35,992 nt of DNA from Fidelibacterota bacterium UBA6531 (GCA_002436185.1 DJKX01000015.1:1-35992), one strand, 5' to 3'. Counted from the first letter of the stretch, positions 1-9,431 are shown. The notes: generated by a model from the sequence alone, not told the origin. Made by a program: numbers and translations.

Positions 1-62
1 ACACCTCTGGCAAGAATCTGGTTATCAACCATGATCTTTGCCTTTTTATGCCATTCATTCAT
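1..62 (-). CDS. Protein-L-isoaspartate O-methyltransferase, N-terminal fragment (probable)
   Basis: Only the first 20 or so codons lie in the window; the gene runs off the left edge. The visible start reads MNEWHKKAKIMVDNQILARG. The pattern MV-x-x-QI-x-x-RG is how Pcm proteins begin, ahead of the SAM-binding fold that repairs isoaspartyl residues. Three overlapping ATGA/ATG triplets sit here (52-62); the start at 62 keeps the Pcm-like frame. It lies about 100 bases downstream of the SDR gene on the same strand, so it may be the last gene of that transcript. The identification depends on about 20 residues and is tentative. Confidence 0.5.
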   Translation of the reverse strand, partial: MNEWHKKAKIMVDNQILARG

Positions 63-165
63 TTGGGGGAACAATAATGAAACATTTATAAAAAAGAGCA
101 GGTGTAAGCGAAAAAATAGTCTCATACCTGAATGTATGCCCGAAATTTTAAATAAGTAAAGATTA

Positions 166-1044
166 TCAACTTAATAGTTGCTCACTGAGCTCCCATAATT
201 TTTCCTGATGTTCCACAATATAGGAATTATTTGAACTGTCCTTGGGTCTGCACTTATAAAAGTATTTTCCATTAACATTTTCCACTTCTCCAGAAGAAGC
301 TAAATATGTGCTTGTTCTGGCTCCTTTTTTTACATTGATGGCTCCAACCGTTTTCGCAGCGGATAGACTCATGCGCACGCTGGTTTTATTATTGTTGCCA
401 AAATTTGTTTTCACAAAACCAGGATGCAGACAATTAGCTGTGGTTCCACAACCCTGTAATCTGCGTGCTAATTCATAGGTGAACATAATATTACACAATT
501 TAGATTTACAATATGCCGGCCAGCCTTTGTAGCCATCAAATCCCTGCAGGTTATCAAAATTCAAATTGGTACCCAAGTGTGCATTAGAAGCCACATTGAC
601 AATTCTAGAATTTGGCGTGGCTTTGATGGCATCCAATAATAGATCTGTTAATTGAAAATAAGATAAGTGATTCAATGCAAACGTATTCTCGAATCCTTCT
701 TCTGTTGTGCCAAAATCAGCAAAGTATGCTCCCGCATTGTTCAACAAAACATCTATCTTATTGTATGTACTTTTAATCTTTTCAGCCAAACGCTGCACTG
801 CAGACATTAAAGATAAGTCAGCTTGGAAGAATTTGATATTTTTATTACCCGTTTTAGTTTGGATCGCTGAGCAAGTTGCATCGATCTTTTCTGGGTTACG
901 TCCGACCAGGCCCAGTGTAAAACCCATTTCAGCCAGGTTCATTGCTGCTTCCTTGCCAATACCATTCGTTGCACCGGTAATGATGCAAACTTTTTCTTGG
1001 CGGGGCAATTTATTTTTTCTTTTTGAGCTGGATACCAAGATCAT
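166..1044 (-). CDS. Short-chain dehydrogenase/reductase (retinol dehydrogenase-like)
   Basis: A 292-residue NAD(P)-dependent oxidoreductase of the classical SDR family. The cofactor-binding TGATNGIG is at residues 23-30, the structural NNAG at about 102-105, the catalytic serine in NVASNAH (about 153) and the active-site YCKSK (Y178, K182). Extra C-terminal length and the HPGFVKTNFG stretch after the active site resemble retinol dehydrogenase/WW-oxidoreductase-like SDRs, but the substrate cannot be read from sequence. The start at 1044 lies inside the 3' end of aspS (35-base overlap); no later Met precedes the Rossmann motif, so this start is likely. Cotranscription with aspS is probable. Confidence 0.85.
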   Translation of the reverse strand: MILVSSSKRKNKLPRQEKVCIITGATNGIGKEAAMNLAEMGFTLGLVGRNPEKIDATCSAIQTKTGNKNIKFFQADLSLMSAVQRLAEKIKSTYNKIDVLLNNAGAYFADFGTTEEGFENTFALNHLSYFQLTDLLLDAIKATPNSRIVNVASNAHLGTNLNFDNLQGFDGYKGWPAYCKSKLCNIMFTYELARRLQGCGTTANCLHPGFVKTNFGNNNKTSVRMSLSAAKTVGAINVKKGARTSTYLASSGEVENVNGKYFYKCRPKDSSNNSYIVEHQEKLWELSEQLLS

Positions 1045-2764
1045 CTAACTGTTCTTTGCTCACAGAATCGGGAGCATCATCCATGAGGGATACAGCAGAT
1101 GTGGTTTTGGGGAAAGCAATAACATCACGTATATTATTGGAGCCTGTTAGCAGCATAACCAAACGATCAAAACCAAAAGCAATGCCGCCATGAGGAGGAG
1201 CACCGTACGAAAGTGCTTCAACAAGAAATCCGAATTTTTCTTTGGCTTCTTCCACAGTTAATCCTAATAATGAAAATACCTTGTTTTGCAATTCAGAGGA
1301 ATGGATCCGTATGGACCCACCGGCGATTTCATAACCATTCATAGTTAGGTCATATGCACGTGCTTTCATTGATAATGGGTCTGAATCCAGGTCTTCTATA
1401 TTAGACGAGGTGGGTGACGTAAATGGATGATGTAGAAAAGTCAAATTCCCTGACTTTTCATCATTTTCAAACATAGGAAATTCTGTCACCCAAAGTGGTT
1501 TGAAATCATTTTTATCTGCTAAATCTTCAAACTTTGCAATTTCAACTCGCAATGCTCCTAAAGATTTTTCTGTTACCGAACGTTCATCTCCAATTAAGAA
1601 AATGATATCGCCATCACACATGCCCGTTGAACTAATGAGTTCTTTTTGTAAATCATCTCCAAAGAATTTGGATATACCGCCCGTGAGTTGTCCTTCCTCC
1701 ATTTTCATCCAAGCCAATCCTTTGGCGTTGAATGTTTTAACAACATCAGTTAATTCATCAATATTTTTTCGGGAATATTTAGCACCACCTGAAACAACAA
1801 TTGCCTTAACACATTCTGCTGATTTAAATGCATTGAATTCTGACATGTCCGTAAACTGTTTTACATTTTGTAGAAACAGTTCATAACGTGTATCCGGTTT
1901 ATCAGAACCATATTTGGACATTGCTTTATCGTAAGAAATCCTAGGAAACGGGTCAGGCAAATCTGTGCCAATTACTTCCTTAAAAACGTAGCGTGTCATG
2001 TTTTCCATGTTTTCAAAAATATCTTCCTCATCGATAAAGGACATTTCAACATCAATTTGAGTAAATTCAGGTTGACGGTCTGCCCGGAAGTCTTCATCAC
2101 GAAAACATTTCACGATCTGGAAATAGCGGTCAAAACCGGATATCATTAAAATCTGTTTATAAATTTGAGGTGACTGGGGTAAAGCATAAAATTTGCCTTG
2201 GTGCAGCCTGCTGGGAACCAGAAAATCCCGAGCACCTTCCGGAGTGGATTTCATCAAAATAGGTGTTTCCACTTCAAGAAAATCATTATCGGATAAAAAT
2301 CCACGGACAGCTTGATACGCTTTGTGGCGTGTAATAATATTGTACTGTAGTTCTTCGGTTCGCAGTTCAAGATAACGATATTTCAAACGCAGATCTTCAG
2401 ATGCACTTTCCCGATCCGTAATTACAAAAGGCAATGGTGTTGTTTCGCTTAATAACTCCATTGAGTCAACCATCACTTCAATATCACCGGTAGACATATC
2501 CGGATTAACGGCACCTTCACCTCGCGCCTGAACTGTTCCTTTGATGGAAAGGACATCTTCTATGGATAGTTTTTTGACTGATTCAAAATCATCACTATAA
2601 TCATCAGAATTAAAGATAATTTGGGTTTTACCATAGCGGTCACGAAGGTCAATAAAAATCACTTGGCCGTGAAGGCGAACCGTATTCACCCAGCCGTTTA
2701 AATTAACGGTGGTGTCAATGTGTTCTTTTCCAAGCTCACCACAGGTGTGTGTTCTTTTTAACAT
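1010..2764 (-). CDS. aspS: Aspartyl-tRNA synthetase
   Basis: Class II synthetase charging tRNA with aspartate; 584 residues, normal for bacterial AspRS. It has the N-terminal OB fold for the anticodon (GWVNTVRLHGQVIFIDLRD), class II motif 2 (FRDEDFRADRQPEFTQ), the bacterial GAD insertion in the middle (about 285-420) and motif 3 (GIAFGFDRLVMLLTG) near the C terminus. In the anticodon domain the loop reads RLHGQ, with histidine (H32) where the discriminating E. coli enzyme has leucine; histidine there is associated with non-discriminating enzymes that also charge tRNA-Asn. The gene follows the ATP synthase operon terminator and overlaps the SDR gene downstream. Confidence 0.97.
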   Translation of the reverse strand: MLKRTHTCGELGKEHIDTTVNLNGWVNTVRLHGQVIFIDLRDRYGKTQIIFNSDDYSDDFESVKKLSIEDVLSIKGTVQARGEGAVNPDMSTGDIEVMVDSMELLSETTPLPFVITDRESASEDLRLKYRYLELRTEELQYNIITRHKAYQAVRGFLSDNDFLEVETPILMKSTPEGARDFLVPSRLHQGKFYALPQSPQIYKQILMISGFDRYFQIVKCFRDEDFRADRQPEFTQIDVEMSFIDEEDIFENMENMTRYVFKEVIGTDLPDPFPRISYDKAMSKYGSDKPDTRYELFLQNVKQFTDMSEFNAFKSAECVKAIVVSGGAKYSRKNIDELTDVVKTFNAKGLAWMKMEEGQLTGGISKFFGDDLQKELISSTGMCDGDIIFLIGDERSVTEKSLGALRVEIAKFEDLADKNDFKPLWVTEFPMFENDEKSGNLTFLHHPFTSPTSSNIEDLDSDPLSMKARAYDLTMNGYEIAGGSIRIHSSELQNKVFSLLGLTVEEAKEKFGFLVEALSYGAPPHGGIAFGFDRLVMLLTGSNNIRDVIAFPKTTSAVSLMDDAPDSVSKEQLDDLGIQLKKKK

Positions 2765-2782
2765 AAATTATTTATTTTTGCA

Positions 2783-2814
2783 TAAAAAAAAGCCGCACAA
2801 AGTTACAAGCGGCT
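2783..2814 (-). terminator. Intrinsic terminator of the ATP synthase operon
   Basis: On the minus strand, AGCCGC (2809-2814) pairs with GCGGCT (2791-2796) around a 12-base loop and is followed by about eight U residues (2783-2790). It sits 22 bases after the atpC stop and 19 bases before the aspS start, so it separates the two transcription units. Confidence 0.8.
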
Positions 2815-2835
2815 GAAGTATGATTGTACTGGAAA

Positions 2836-3234
2836 TCAACGTTCCGAAACGTTTAATCGATTTATTGCCCGTAATAAGGATATATCATTTCGTGCAGTAT
2901 CTATCTCTTTAGCAGTTTTCCGCTCTTGAGCGCGTTTCAATGCTTCTTCTGCCCTTGCTGCATCAATTTCATCTGCACGTTCATATGTCTCCAGTAATAG
3001 TTCTACCTTTTCTTTCGTGACTTCAGCAAAACCACCACTCGTAGCTAAATAATGATCCTTGCCATTTTGGGTAACTTTGATTTCACCTACATCCAATGCA
3101 AAGATGGCCTCCCTGTGGTTTGACATAATACCAAACGATCCATCCAATCCCGGGCAGCGTACATAATCTACCTGCCCTTCATCGCTGATTTTTGTTGGTG
3201 TTACGATTTCAAGCTGAAATGAATTCATGAGCAT
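2836..3234 (-). CDS. atpC: F1Fo ATP synthase epsilon subunit
   Basis: A 132-residue epsilon subunit of the F1 central stalk, which couples rotation to catalysis and can inhibit ATP hydrolysis. The N-terminal beta sandwich (FQLEIVTP, then CPGLDGSFGIMSNH) and GGFAEVTKEKVELL are typical; the C-terminal alpha-helical hairpin (about 88-132) is present. Two starts are possible, at 3234 and at 3228; the second gives the usual MNSFQLEI beginning. It is the last atp gene, separated from atpD by 142 bases in which I see no other gene, and followed by a terminator. Confidence 0.95.
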   Translation of the reverse strand: MLMNSFQLEIVTPTKISDEGQVDYVRCPGLDGSFGIMSNHREAIFALDVGEIKVTQNGKDHYLATSGGFAEVTKEKVELLLETYERADEIDAARAEEALKRAQERKTAKEIDTARNDISLLRAINRLNVSER

Positions 3235-3376
3235 CTACTATTAAAATTAGTGTTTAGTATAAAATCTTCAAGTTCAATGCTTGAGAAGTATTTCATAATC
3301 AGGAGTTTACTGTTGTAAATGACTGGTTTTAAATACGAGCATAACGCAGAAATTGAGCATTCTAAACAAACACTCA

Positions 3377-4774
3377 TTAGGCGGCGGCTTTCTTTGCATT
3401 ATCAAACGCTTCATCAATTCCACCTACATAAGCAAACATATTTTCATGAAGCTCATCCGCATCACCATTTAAGATCGCTTCAAATCCGGCAACGGTATCT
3501 TCCAGACTAACGTAACGCCCTTCTTTTCCAGTAAACTGTTCGGCTACAAAAAATGGCTGACTCATGAATTTCTGCATTTTCCGGGCGCGTGACACTGTGA
3601 GCTTATCTTCATCCGAAAGTTCATCCATTCCGAGAATAGCAATAATATCCTGAAGATCTTTGTATTTCTGTAAAACTGACTGTGCATTACGCGCTACATT
3701 ATAATGACGATCACCTATGACACGGGGATCAAGAATCCGGGAAGTAGATGCCAGGGGATCCACTGCAGGGTAAATTCCCAATTCAGCAATTTTACGTTCC
3801 AACACAGACGTTGCATCTAAGTGAGCAAATGCTGTTGCCGGAGCCGGATCGGTTAAGTCATCTGCAGGAACATATACAGCTTGGACTGATGTGATTGATC
3901 CCCTATTAGTGGATGTAATGCGCTCCTGCAAGTCGCCCATTTCTGTGGAAAGTGTGGGCTGATAACCCACAGCAGAAGGCATACGTCCCAACAAAGCCGA
4001 AACCTCTGAACCGGCTTGGGTGAAACGAAAAATATTATCAATAAAGAGCAAGACATCTTTGCCCTCATCATCCCGGAAATATTCCGCCATGGCTAATCCG
4101 CTCAAGGCAACACGAAGACGAGCTCCCGGCGGTTCATTCATTTGACCGAATACCATAGTCGTTTTATCGATAACGCCGGATTCACTCATTTCTAAATATA
4201 AATCGTTCCCTTCTCGAGTCCGTTCGCCCACACCAGCGAAGACAGAATACCCGCCATGTTCTGTAGCAATATTGCGAATTAATTCCTGAATCAAAACGGT
4301 CTTACCAACACCGGCTCCACCGAAGAGGCCTGTTTTTCCACCTTTTGTGTAGGGTTCCATGAGATCAACAACTTTAATCCCTGTTGCCAGCATTTCGGTA
4401 GATGTGGCTAAATCTTCAAATTTAGGTGCAGGACGGTGAATGGGATTACGTTTTGTTGTTTTTACTTCTTCCTTACCATCGATGGTATTACCGATGACAT
4501 CAAATAATCGACCCAATGTTTCCGGACCCACAGGCATGGAAATTGGTTCACCCAGGTCAACAACTTTGTGCCCTCGTACAAGTCCGTCTGTTGAATCCAT
4601 GGCAATGGTACGGACAACGCCATCTCCCAAATGCTGCGCTGTTTCCAGTACTAAAGTACCTTCTTCACCGCGATCAACTTCCAGCGCATTCAAAATAGCC
4701 GGTAAATGCCCATCTTCGAATAGGACGTCCACCACGGCGCCCATTATTTGTGAAACTTTTCCATCAACTGACAT
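3377..4774 (-). CDS. atpD: F1Fo ATP synthase beta subunit
   Basis: Catalytic F1 subunit, 465 residues. The Walker A GGAGVGKT is at 152-159, followed by GERTREGNDLY with the catalytic glutamate, the Walker B stretch VLLFIDNIFRFTQAG, and the DELSD segment (DELSDEDKL) near the C terminus that contacts gamma. It lies 13 bases after atpG in the standard order. No unusual residues were noticed. Confidence 0.99.
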   Translation of the reverse strand: MSVDGKVSQIMGAVVDVLFEDGHLPAILNALEVDRGEEGTLVLETAQHLGDGVVRTIAMDSTDGLVRGHKVVDLGEPISMPVGPETLGRLFDVIGNTIDGKEEVKTTKRNPIHRPAPKFEDLATSTEMLATGIKVVDLMEPYTKGGKTGLFGGAGVGKTVLIQELIRNIATEHGGYSVFAGVGERTREGNDLYLEMSESGVIDKTTMVFGQMNEPPGARLRVALSGLAMAEYFRDDEGKDVLLFIDNIFRFTQAGSEVSALLGRMPSAVGYQPTLSTEMGDLQERITSTNRGSITSVQAVYVPADDLTDPAPATAFAHLDATSVLERKIAELGIYPAVDPLASTSRILDPRVIGDRHYNVARNAQSVLQKYKDLQDIIAILGMDELSDEDKLTVSRARKMQKFMSQPFFVAEQFTGKEGRYVSLEDTVAGFEAILNGDADELHENMFAYVGGIDEAFDNAKKAAA

Positions 4775-4787
4775 ATCAGTTCCTTAT

Positions 4788-5642
4788 TTAGTTTTGTAAA
4801 GCTTCTGCACCGCTGACGATTTCCAACATTTCAGTCGTTATTGCAGCTTGGCGAGCCTTGTTGAATTCCAATGTTAATTCTTTAATCATATCTTGAGCAT
4901 TCTCTGTAGCATTTTCCATAGCCAACATGCGAGCTGCTTGCTCACTGGCATAGGATTCCAACAAGTACTTCCACATTTGAATATTTAAATGACGGGGAAT
5001 TAAGCTCCTTACAATTTCTTCTCTGTTTGGTTCATACAGCCGGCCTAAATACTGACCATTTTCTTCTTCAAAAGTAAGAGGTAATAATATTTCAGATTGA
5101 ATATATTGCCTGGCCACATTCACAAATTCATTGTATACAACATGTATTTCATCCACATGATGATTCGTAAAATGACTAATCACTCCTTCGCCTATTTTTA
5201 TGGCGTGGCTATAGCTCAACTCATTCCAGAATTCCGTATGATTCTCAATTATAGTGTAGCCCCGTCTTTTAAAATGATCCCTCGCTTTTTTTCCAATACA
5301 AAACACATCCACATTTTCTTTCCCGATTGTATCGATTTCATTTTGAGCAGTTTTTAAAACATTTGTATTAAATGAACCGGCCATGCCCCTGTCTGATGTA
5401 ACAACAACATACCCAACACGGTTAACTTCACGGACATCCAACAATTCTAACATATCTCGATCCACATCTGGAAGCAGATGATTAATCACAGTGGAAAGAC
5501 GATTGGCATAAGGTCTTGCTTCTTCCATGTGTTCTTGCGCCCTGCGCATTTTAGCAGCCGCAACCATTTTCATGGCTTTGGTTACCTTTTGAATGCTTGT
5601 TACGGATTTAATCCGATCGCGGATGTCTTTCAGATTAGCCAT
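4788..5642 (-). CDS. atpG: F1Fo ATP synthase gamma subunit
   Basis: Central rotor shaft of F1, 284 residues. The N-terminal helix has the conserved IRDRIKSVTSIQKVTKAMKM pattern, and the C-terminal helix ends in QAAITTEMLEIVSGAEAL. The middle alpha/beta domain includes the TSDRGMAGSFN motif. The stop of atpA and start of atpG are two bases apart, indicating coupled translation. The length matches bacterial gamma subunits without the cyanobacterial or chloroplast redox insertion. Confidence 0.98.
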   Translation of the reverse strand: MANLKDIRDRIKSVTSIQKVTKAMKMVAAAKMRRAQEHMEEARPYANRLSTVINHLLPDVDRDMLELLDVREVNRVGYVVVTSDRGMAGSFNTNVLKTAQNEIDTIGKENVDVFCIGKKARDHFKRRGYTIIENHTEFWNELSYSHAIKIGEGVISHFTNHHVDEIHVVYNEFVNVARQYIQSEILLPLTFEEENGQYLGRLYEPNREEIVRSLIPRHLNIQMWKYLLESYASEQAARMLAMENATENAQDMIKELTLEFNKARQAAITTEMLEIVSGAEALQN

Positions 5643-5644
5643 TT

Positions 5645-7168
5645 TTAGGCAGTAAAGCCTCCCTTGAATGCATTTAATGCTTCATCCAGTTTTGCTCCAA
5701 CGTCATCGCTTATTTTACCTTCATTCACAATGGTTTTCAGTTCATCAGAATTATTTGCATCTAAATAATCAAACAATCCTTTTTCAAAGTCATCTACTTT
5801 ATTTGCGGGTATTTCATCCAAATAGCCTTTTGTTCCGGCATAAAGAATGGCAATTTGTTTTTCGATATCCATGGGAACATACTGGTTTTGTTTTAGAATC
5901 TCTACCATTCGCTCACCTCGTGTAAGCTGGGCTTGGGTTTCTTTATCCAGATCGGATCCAAATTTTGCAAATGCTTCAAGCTCACGATATTGAGCTAAAT
6001 CCAAACGCAGCGTTCCGGCCACACTTTTCATTGCTTTAATCTGGGCATTACCGCCCACACGGGAAACAGATAAACCCACATCAATGGCTGGACGAACACC
6101 TGAATTAAACAAATTAGTTTCCAGATAAATCTGACCATCCGTAATGGAGATTACGTTGGTAGGAATATAGGCTGCTACATCACCTTCCTGAGTTTCAATG
6201 ATTGGTAACGCCGTTAAGGAGCCACCGCCCAATTCATCCGCTAATTTAGATGAACGTTCCAGCAAACGGCTATGAAGATAAAACACGTCACCGGGAAAAG
6301 CTTCTCGGCCGGGAGGTCGGCGCAGTACTAAAGACATTTGCCGATACGAAACAGCCTGTTTCGATAAATCATCATAAATGATTAAAGCATGTTTGCCGTT
6401 GTCACGAAAATGCTCACCCATTGCGCAACCGGAATAGGGAGCAATGTATTGCATCGGCGCCGGATCAGATGCATTGGCTGCTACAATTGTTGTGTATTCC
6501 ATGGCGCCGTTAGCTTCCAATTCAGCTGTAATAGTCGCTACGGTAGATGCCTTTTGGCCAATGGCAACATAAATACAATAGACAGGATCACCAGTCTTGT
6601 GAGTATATTTTTGATTGATAATCGTATCAACAGCAATAGCCGTTTTCCCCGTTTGACGATCACCAATGATCAATTCACGCTGGCCTCGGCCAATGGGAAT
6701 CATGGAATCAATCGCTTTGATTCCCGTTTGCAAAGGCTGTTTCACAGGTTGACGCTGCATCACTCCCAATGCTTTACGCTCAATCGGTAAAAAATCTTTG
6801 GAATCAATGGGGCCTTTACCATCAAGCGGCTGACCGAGAGGATTCACAACTCTACCCAACATACTTTTGCCCACAGGGACTTCCACCACACGTTCAGTAC
6901 GCTTGGCCAAATCACCTTCTTTCACTTTACTGCTTTCGCCAAAAAGGACTAAACCAACATTATCATCTTCAAGATTCAGAGCCATTCCAAATACGTCATT
7001 CGGTAACTCAACCAGCTCGGAACTCATAACATTTTCCAATCCGCTAACGCGTGTGACACCGTCACCGATCTCGATGACTTCACCCACTTCTGATACATCA
7101 ATTGATGTATCAAATTTTTCAATCTGCTGTCTAAGTAATTCAGTTATATTTTCTGTTTTAATATCCAT
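5645..7168 (-). CDS. atpA: F1Fo ATP synthase alpha subunit
   Basis: Non-catalytic nucleotide-binding F1 subunit, 507 residues. The N-terminal helix that meets delta is followed by a beta barrel, then the Walker A motif GDRQTGKT at 169-176 and the Walker B stretch HALIIYDDLSKQA. The arginine finger lies in the SVSRVGGNAQ segment. Position between atpH and atpG is the canonical order. Nothing about its length or motifs is unusual. Confidence 0.99.
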   Translation of the reverse strand: MDIKTENITELLRQQIEKFDTSIDVSEVGEVIEIGDGVTRVSGLENVMSSELVELPNDVFGMALNLEDDNVGLVLFGESSKVKEGDLAKRTERVVEVPVGKSMLGRVVNPLGQPLDGKGPIDSKDFLPIERKALGVMQRQPVKQPLQTGIKAIDSMIPIGRGQRELIIGDRQTGKTAIAVDTIINQKYTHKTGDPVYCIYVAIGQKASTVATITAELEANGAMEYTTIVAANASDPAPMQYIAPYSGCAMGEHFRDNGKHALIIYDDLSKQAVSYRQMSLVLRRPPGREAFPGDVFYLHSRLLERSSKLADELGGGSLTALPIIETQEGDVAAYIPTNVISITDGQIYLETNLFNSGVRPAIDVGLSVSRVGGNAQIKAMKSVAGTLRLDLAQYRELEAFAKFGSDLDKETQAQLTRGERMVEILKQNQYVPMDIEKQIAILYAGTKGYLDEIPANKVDDFEKGLFDYLDANNSDELKTIVNEGKISDDVGAKLDEALNAFKGGFTA

Positions 7169-7183
7169 TTATTTCCCTTGGTT

Positions 7184-7717
7184 TTAGGATTGCAATAATT
7201 CCCCCTGCAAGCGATTTAAATTGCTTTGCAGAGTTGCATCCAAAAATGTGTTTTCAATTCGTAACATGATTCCGCCTAGTAGTTTTTCATCAACTTCTAC
7301 AGTCATATCAGCTTTTTTGTTTATTGCCTTTTGCAAATTCTGTTGTAAAGCATCAACTTCTTCAGCATTCAACTCTTTGGCAACATGAGCTTTAACAGCA
7401 ACAATCCCTTCTTTTTCCTTGTACAACTCATCATAGGCTTTTATGATTTGACGAATAATATTAACAGATTTTTCTTCTGTCATTAAGCCCAGGAAATCAA
7501 TGACATTTGGGTGGCAAACATCTGCAAGCGCTTCCCTGATAATAGTCGTTTTATTATCATTGGAAATTCGTTTTGATTGCAATAATGATCTAAACCGTGC
7601 GTCTTTTCTGATTAAAATATCTATTTGCTTCAGAGAAGATCGAACCGCTCCGGCATCTTCGCCGGAAATTTCCAATAGGGTTGCTGCGAGCTTTTTTGCC
7701 CGTTGATTAAGCTTCAT
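7184..7717 (-). CDS. atpH: F1Fo ATP synthase delta subunit
   Basis: A 177-residue delta subunit of the peripheral stalk, joining the b subunits to the top of the alpha hexamer. It has the six-helix N-terminal domain and the C-terminal consensus LLGGIMLRIENTFLDATLQSNLNRLQ. Its start overlaps the end of atpF by 11 bases, so the two stalk subunits are probably translated together. Confidence 0.95.
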   Translation of the reverse strand: MKLNQRAKKLAATLLEISGEDAGAVRSSLKQIDILIRKDARFRSLLQSKRISNDNKTTIIREALADVCHPNVIDFLGLMTEEKSVNIIRQIIKAYDELYKEKEGIVAVKAHVAKELNAEEVDALQQNLQKAINKKADMTVEVDEKLLGGIMLRIENTFLDATLQSNLNRLQGELLQS

Positions 7718-8210
7718 ATTTCTTTACATGTGACAATGATTCATCAATGAGTGCTTTATTATCGTCAACGCTCAAATTTTTCTTGATGAGTTTTTCTGCC
7801 ACAGAAAGTGATAAGTTGACCACTTCACCTTTAATTTCTGCGATTGCTTTATCTTTTTCCACCTGAATTTGTTTTTCTGCATCATTGACAATCGCTTTGG
7901 CTTTTTCTTTGGCGTCGTTTAGAGTCTCTTCTTTCAACTTTGTAGCGGCAACTTTTCCTTGCGAAAGGATGGTCTGTGCTTCACCGCGAGCTTTATTAAT
8001 GATTTCCTTTCCTTCTGAATTCAGTCGAGCCAATTCCTGTTGTGCTGTCTCTGCATCTTCCAAGGAAGATTTGATGAAATCTTCCCTGTCTTTTAACATT
8101 TTCAACAACGGCTTCCAGGCAAACTTCGCCAAGACTGCAAAGAGCAATAAAAAGGTGAGAATGGTCCAGACAAACAGTCCGGGATCAAGCTGTACTAAAG
8201 GGTTATTCAT
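7707..8210 (-). CDS. atpF: F1Fo ATP synthase b subunit
   Basis: A 167-residue peripheral-stalk subunit. One N-terminal membrane helix (about 10-28, FVWTILTFLLLFAVLAKFAW) is followed by KPLLKMLKDRED and a long charged, alanine-rich right-handed coiled coil to the end. Only one b-type gene is present, so the stalk is presumably a b homodimer. It overlaps atpH by 11 bases. Confidence 0.96.
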   Translation of the reverse strand: MNNPLVQLDPGLFVWTILTFLLLFAVLAKFAWKPLLKMLKDREDFIKSSLEDAETAQQELARLNSEGKEIINKARGEAQTILSQGKVAATKLKEETLNDAKEKAKAIVNDAEKQIQVEKDKAIAEIKGEVVNLSLSVAEKLIKKNLSVDDNKALIDESLSHVKKYEA

Positions 8211-8228
8211 ATGATGTCCTAAAGGTTA

Positions 8229-8453
8229 TTATTTCATCAAGACGATCAACAGGGCGAACACTTCACCCAGAATAGCCACACCTTCGAGTAGGAATAAAGG
8301 AAGGTTGACTGCTCCTGTTATTTTATCAGAGGCTTCAGGCTGCCGTGCAATTCCTTCTGCGGCTGCAGCGGCTAACCGTCCAATTCCCAGACCGGCGCCA
8401 ATAACAATTGCGCCCAGTCCAAGGGCTGCTCCAAAGTAATGTAGGTTTTCCAT
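8229..8453 (-). CDS. atpE: F1Fo ATP synthase c subunit (rotor ring)
   Basis: A 74-residue proteolipid with two membrane helices and the polar loop ARQPEA (36-41). The ion-binding carboxylate is E57 in FLLEGVAILGEV. Aligned by hand from the RQPEA loop to the sodium-type Ilyobacter c subunit, the position of its ligand Q32 is Ile24 here, and the residue after the key Glu is Gly58 instead of Ser/Thr, so sodium ligands are absent and proton coupling is expected. A second glutamate, E64, lies seven residues later on the same helix. A strong ribosome-binding site (AAGGAG, nine bases before the ATG) fits the high copy number of c. Confidence 0.97.
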   Translation of the reverse strand: MENLHYFGAALGLGAIVIGAGLGIGRLAAAAAEGIARQPEASDKITGAVNLPLFLLEGVAILGEVFALLIVLMK

Positions 8454-8476
8454 CTTTTGTTTCTCCTTACTATTGT

Positions 8477-9412
8477 TTAATGGTGAACATTGATTGCCAT
8501 ACCGATAAATACAGATGACAATAGAGTAAATACATATGCCTGTACAAGCACAACAATGATTTCAAGTCCATTGATTGCTACTGCCATGGGCACAGATATA
8601 AAAGCCATACCCACTCCAGCTAATACGCTGTGAAACATGTCAGCGAAAATTGCCATGAAGGATAAAATAGCTAAAATGGCAATATGGCCTCCGGTCATAT
8701 TGGCTGCCAATCGCATCGTTAAAGCAAATGGCCTAACAAACATACCGATAATTTCAATAGGTATTAAAATGATATAAATTGGCCAAGCCAGACCATGGGG
8801 GACTAAATTTTTCCAGTGTGATATAAAACCATGAGCTTTCGTTCCTGCGATGATTATTGATATAAATGTAATGACTGCTAATCCTGCAGTAACATTAAAA
8901 TTAGCTGTAACTGTTGATCCTCCGTGAAGTAATGAATTCACAACGTTATGGGTATCAGAGGCAGGTACATGAAAAATAAATCTGTTAATCGATCCAAGCA
9001 TCTCAAAAATCGGTAAAAGCCCTATTCCATTCGCAAATAAGATAAAAAAGAAAAAAGTCAAAATCATTGGAGCCCATAAATCTACAGATTTTGCGCCCAC
9101 ATTTGGCTGTACAATTGAATCACGAATAAATTTTACAACCGCTTCCAATGCATTCATCCAACCGCTGGGAATTGCTTTATCTTTCTGCAAATATTTTCTT
9201 ACGGGAATAATCACAGCACAGGAAACCAAGATTGCAACAACCCACAACATAAATACATGCTTAGTAACGGATATATCAATTCCAAAAATATGGGGTAAAT
9301 GAATCAGTGGATGTTCTAATGAACTATTAGAAACATGATGAATAATATTATCGCCTACTTGGTCCAATACACTTGTGCCAGTGGCGTGGCTCTGCTCAGC
9401 AGCTGCACTCAT
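8477..9412 (-). CDS. atpB: F1Fo ATP synthase a subunit
   Basis: A 311-residue membrane stator subunit forming the ion half-channels next to the c ring. The essential arginine is R234 in the signature FALTMRLAANMTGGH. It is longer than the E. coli protein because of a soluble, histidine-rich N-terminal stretch (about 1-48) before the first membrane helix, and a loop at about 145-165. The gene starts 20 bases after the atpI-like stop, just downstream of a terminator-like hairpin (9451-9480). Confidence 0.97.
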   Translation of the reverse strand: MSAAAEQSHATGTSVLDQVGDNIIHHVSNSSLEHPLIHLPHIFGIDISVTKHVFMLWVVAILVSCAVIIPVRKYLQKDKAIPSGWMNALEAVVKFIRDSIVQPNVGAKSVDLWAPMILTFFFFILFANGIGLLPIFEMLGSINRFIFHVPASDTHNVVNSLLHGGSTVTANFNVTAGLAVITFISIIIAGTKAHGFISHWKNLVPHGLAWPIYIILIPIEIIGMFVRPFALTMRLAANMTGGHIAILAILSFMAIFADMFHSVLAGVGMAFISVPMAVAINGLEIIVVLVQAYVFTLLSSVFIGMAINVHH

Positions 9413-9431
9413 TTGATGATTTAAATTTTAC

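Noticed and set aside
3235..3376. Extra gene or RNA between atpD and atpC
   Set aside because: No start with a ribosome-binding site, no stable hairpin and no familiar peptide in either direction.
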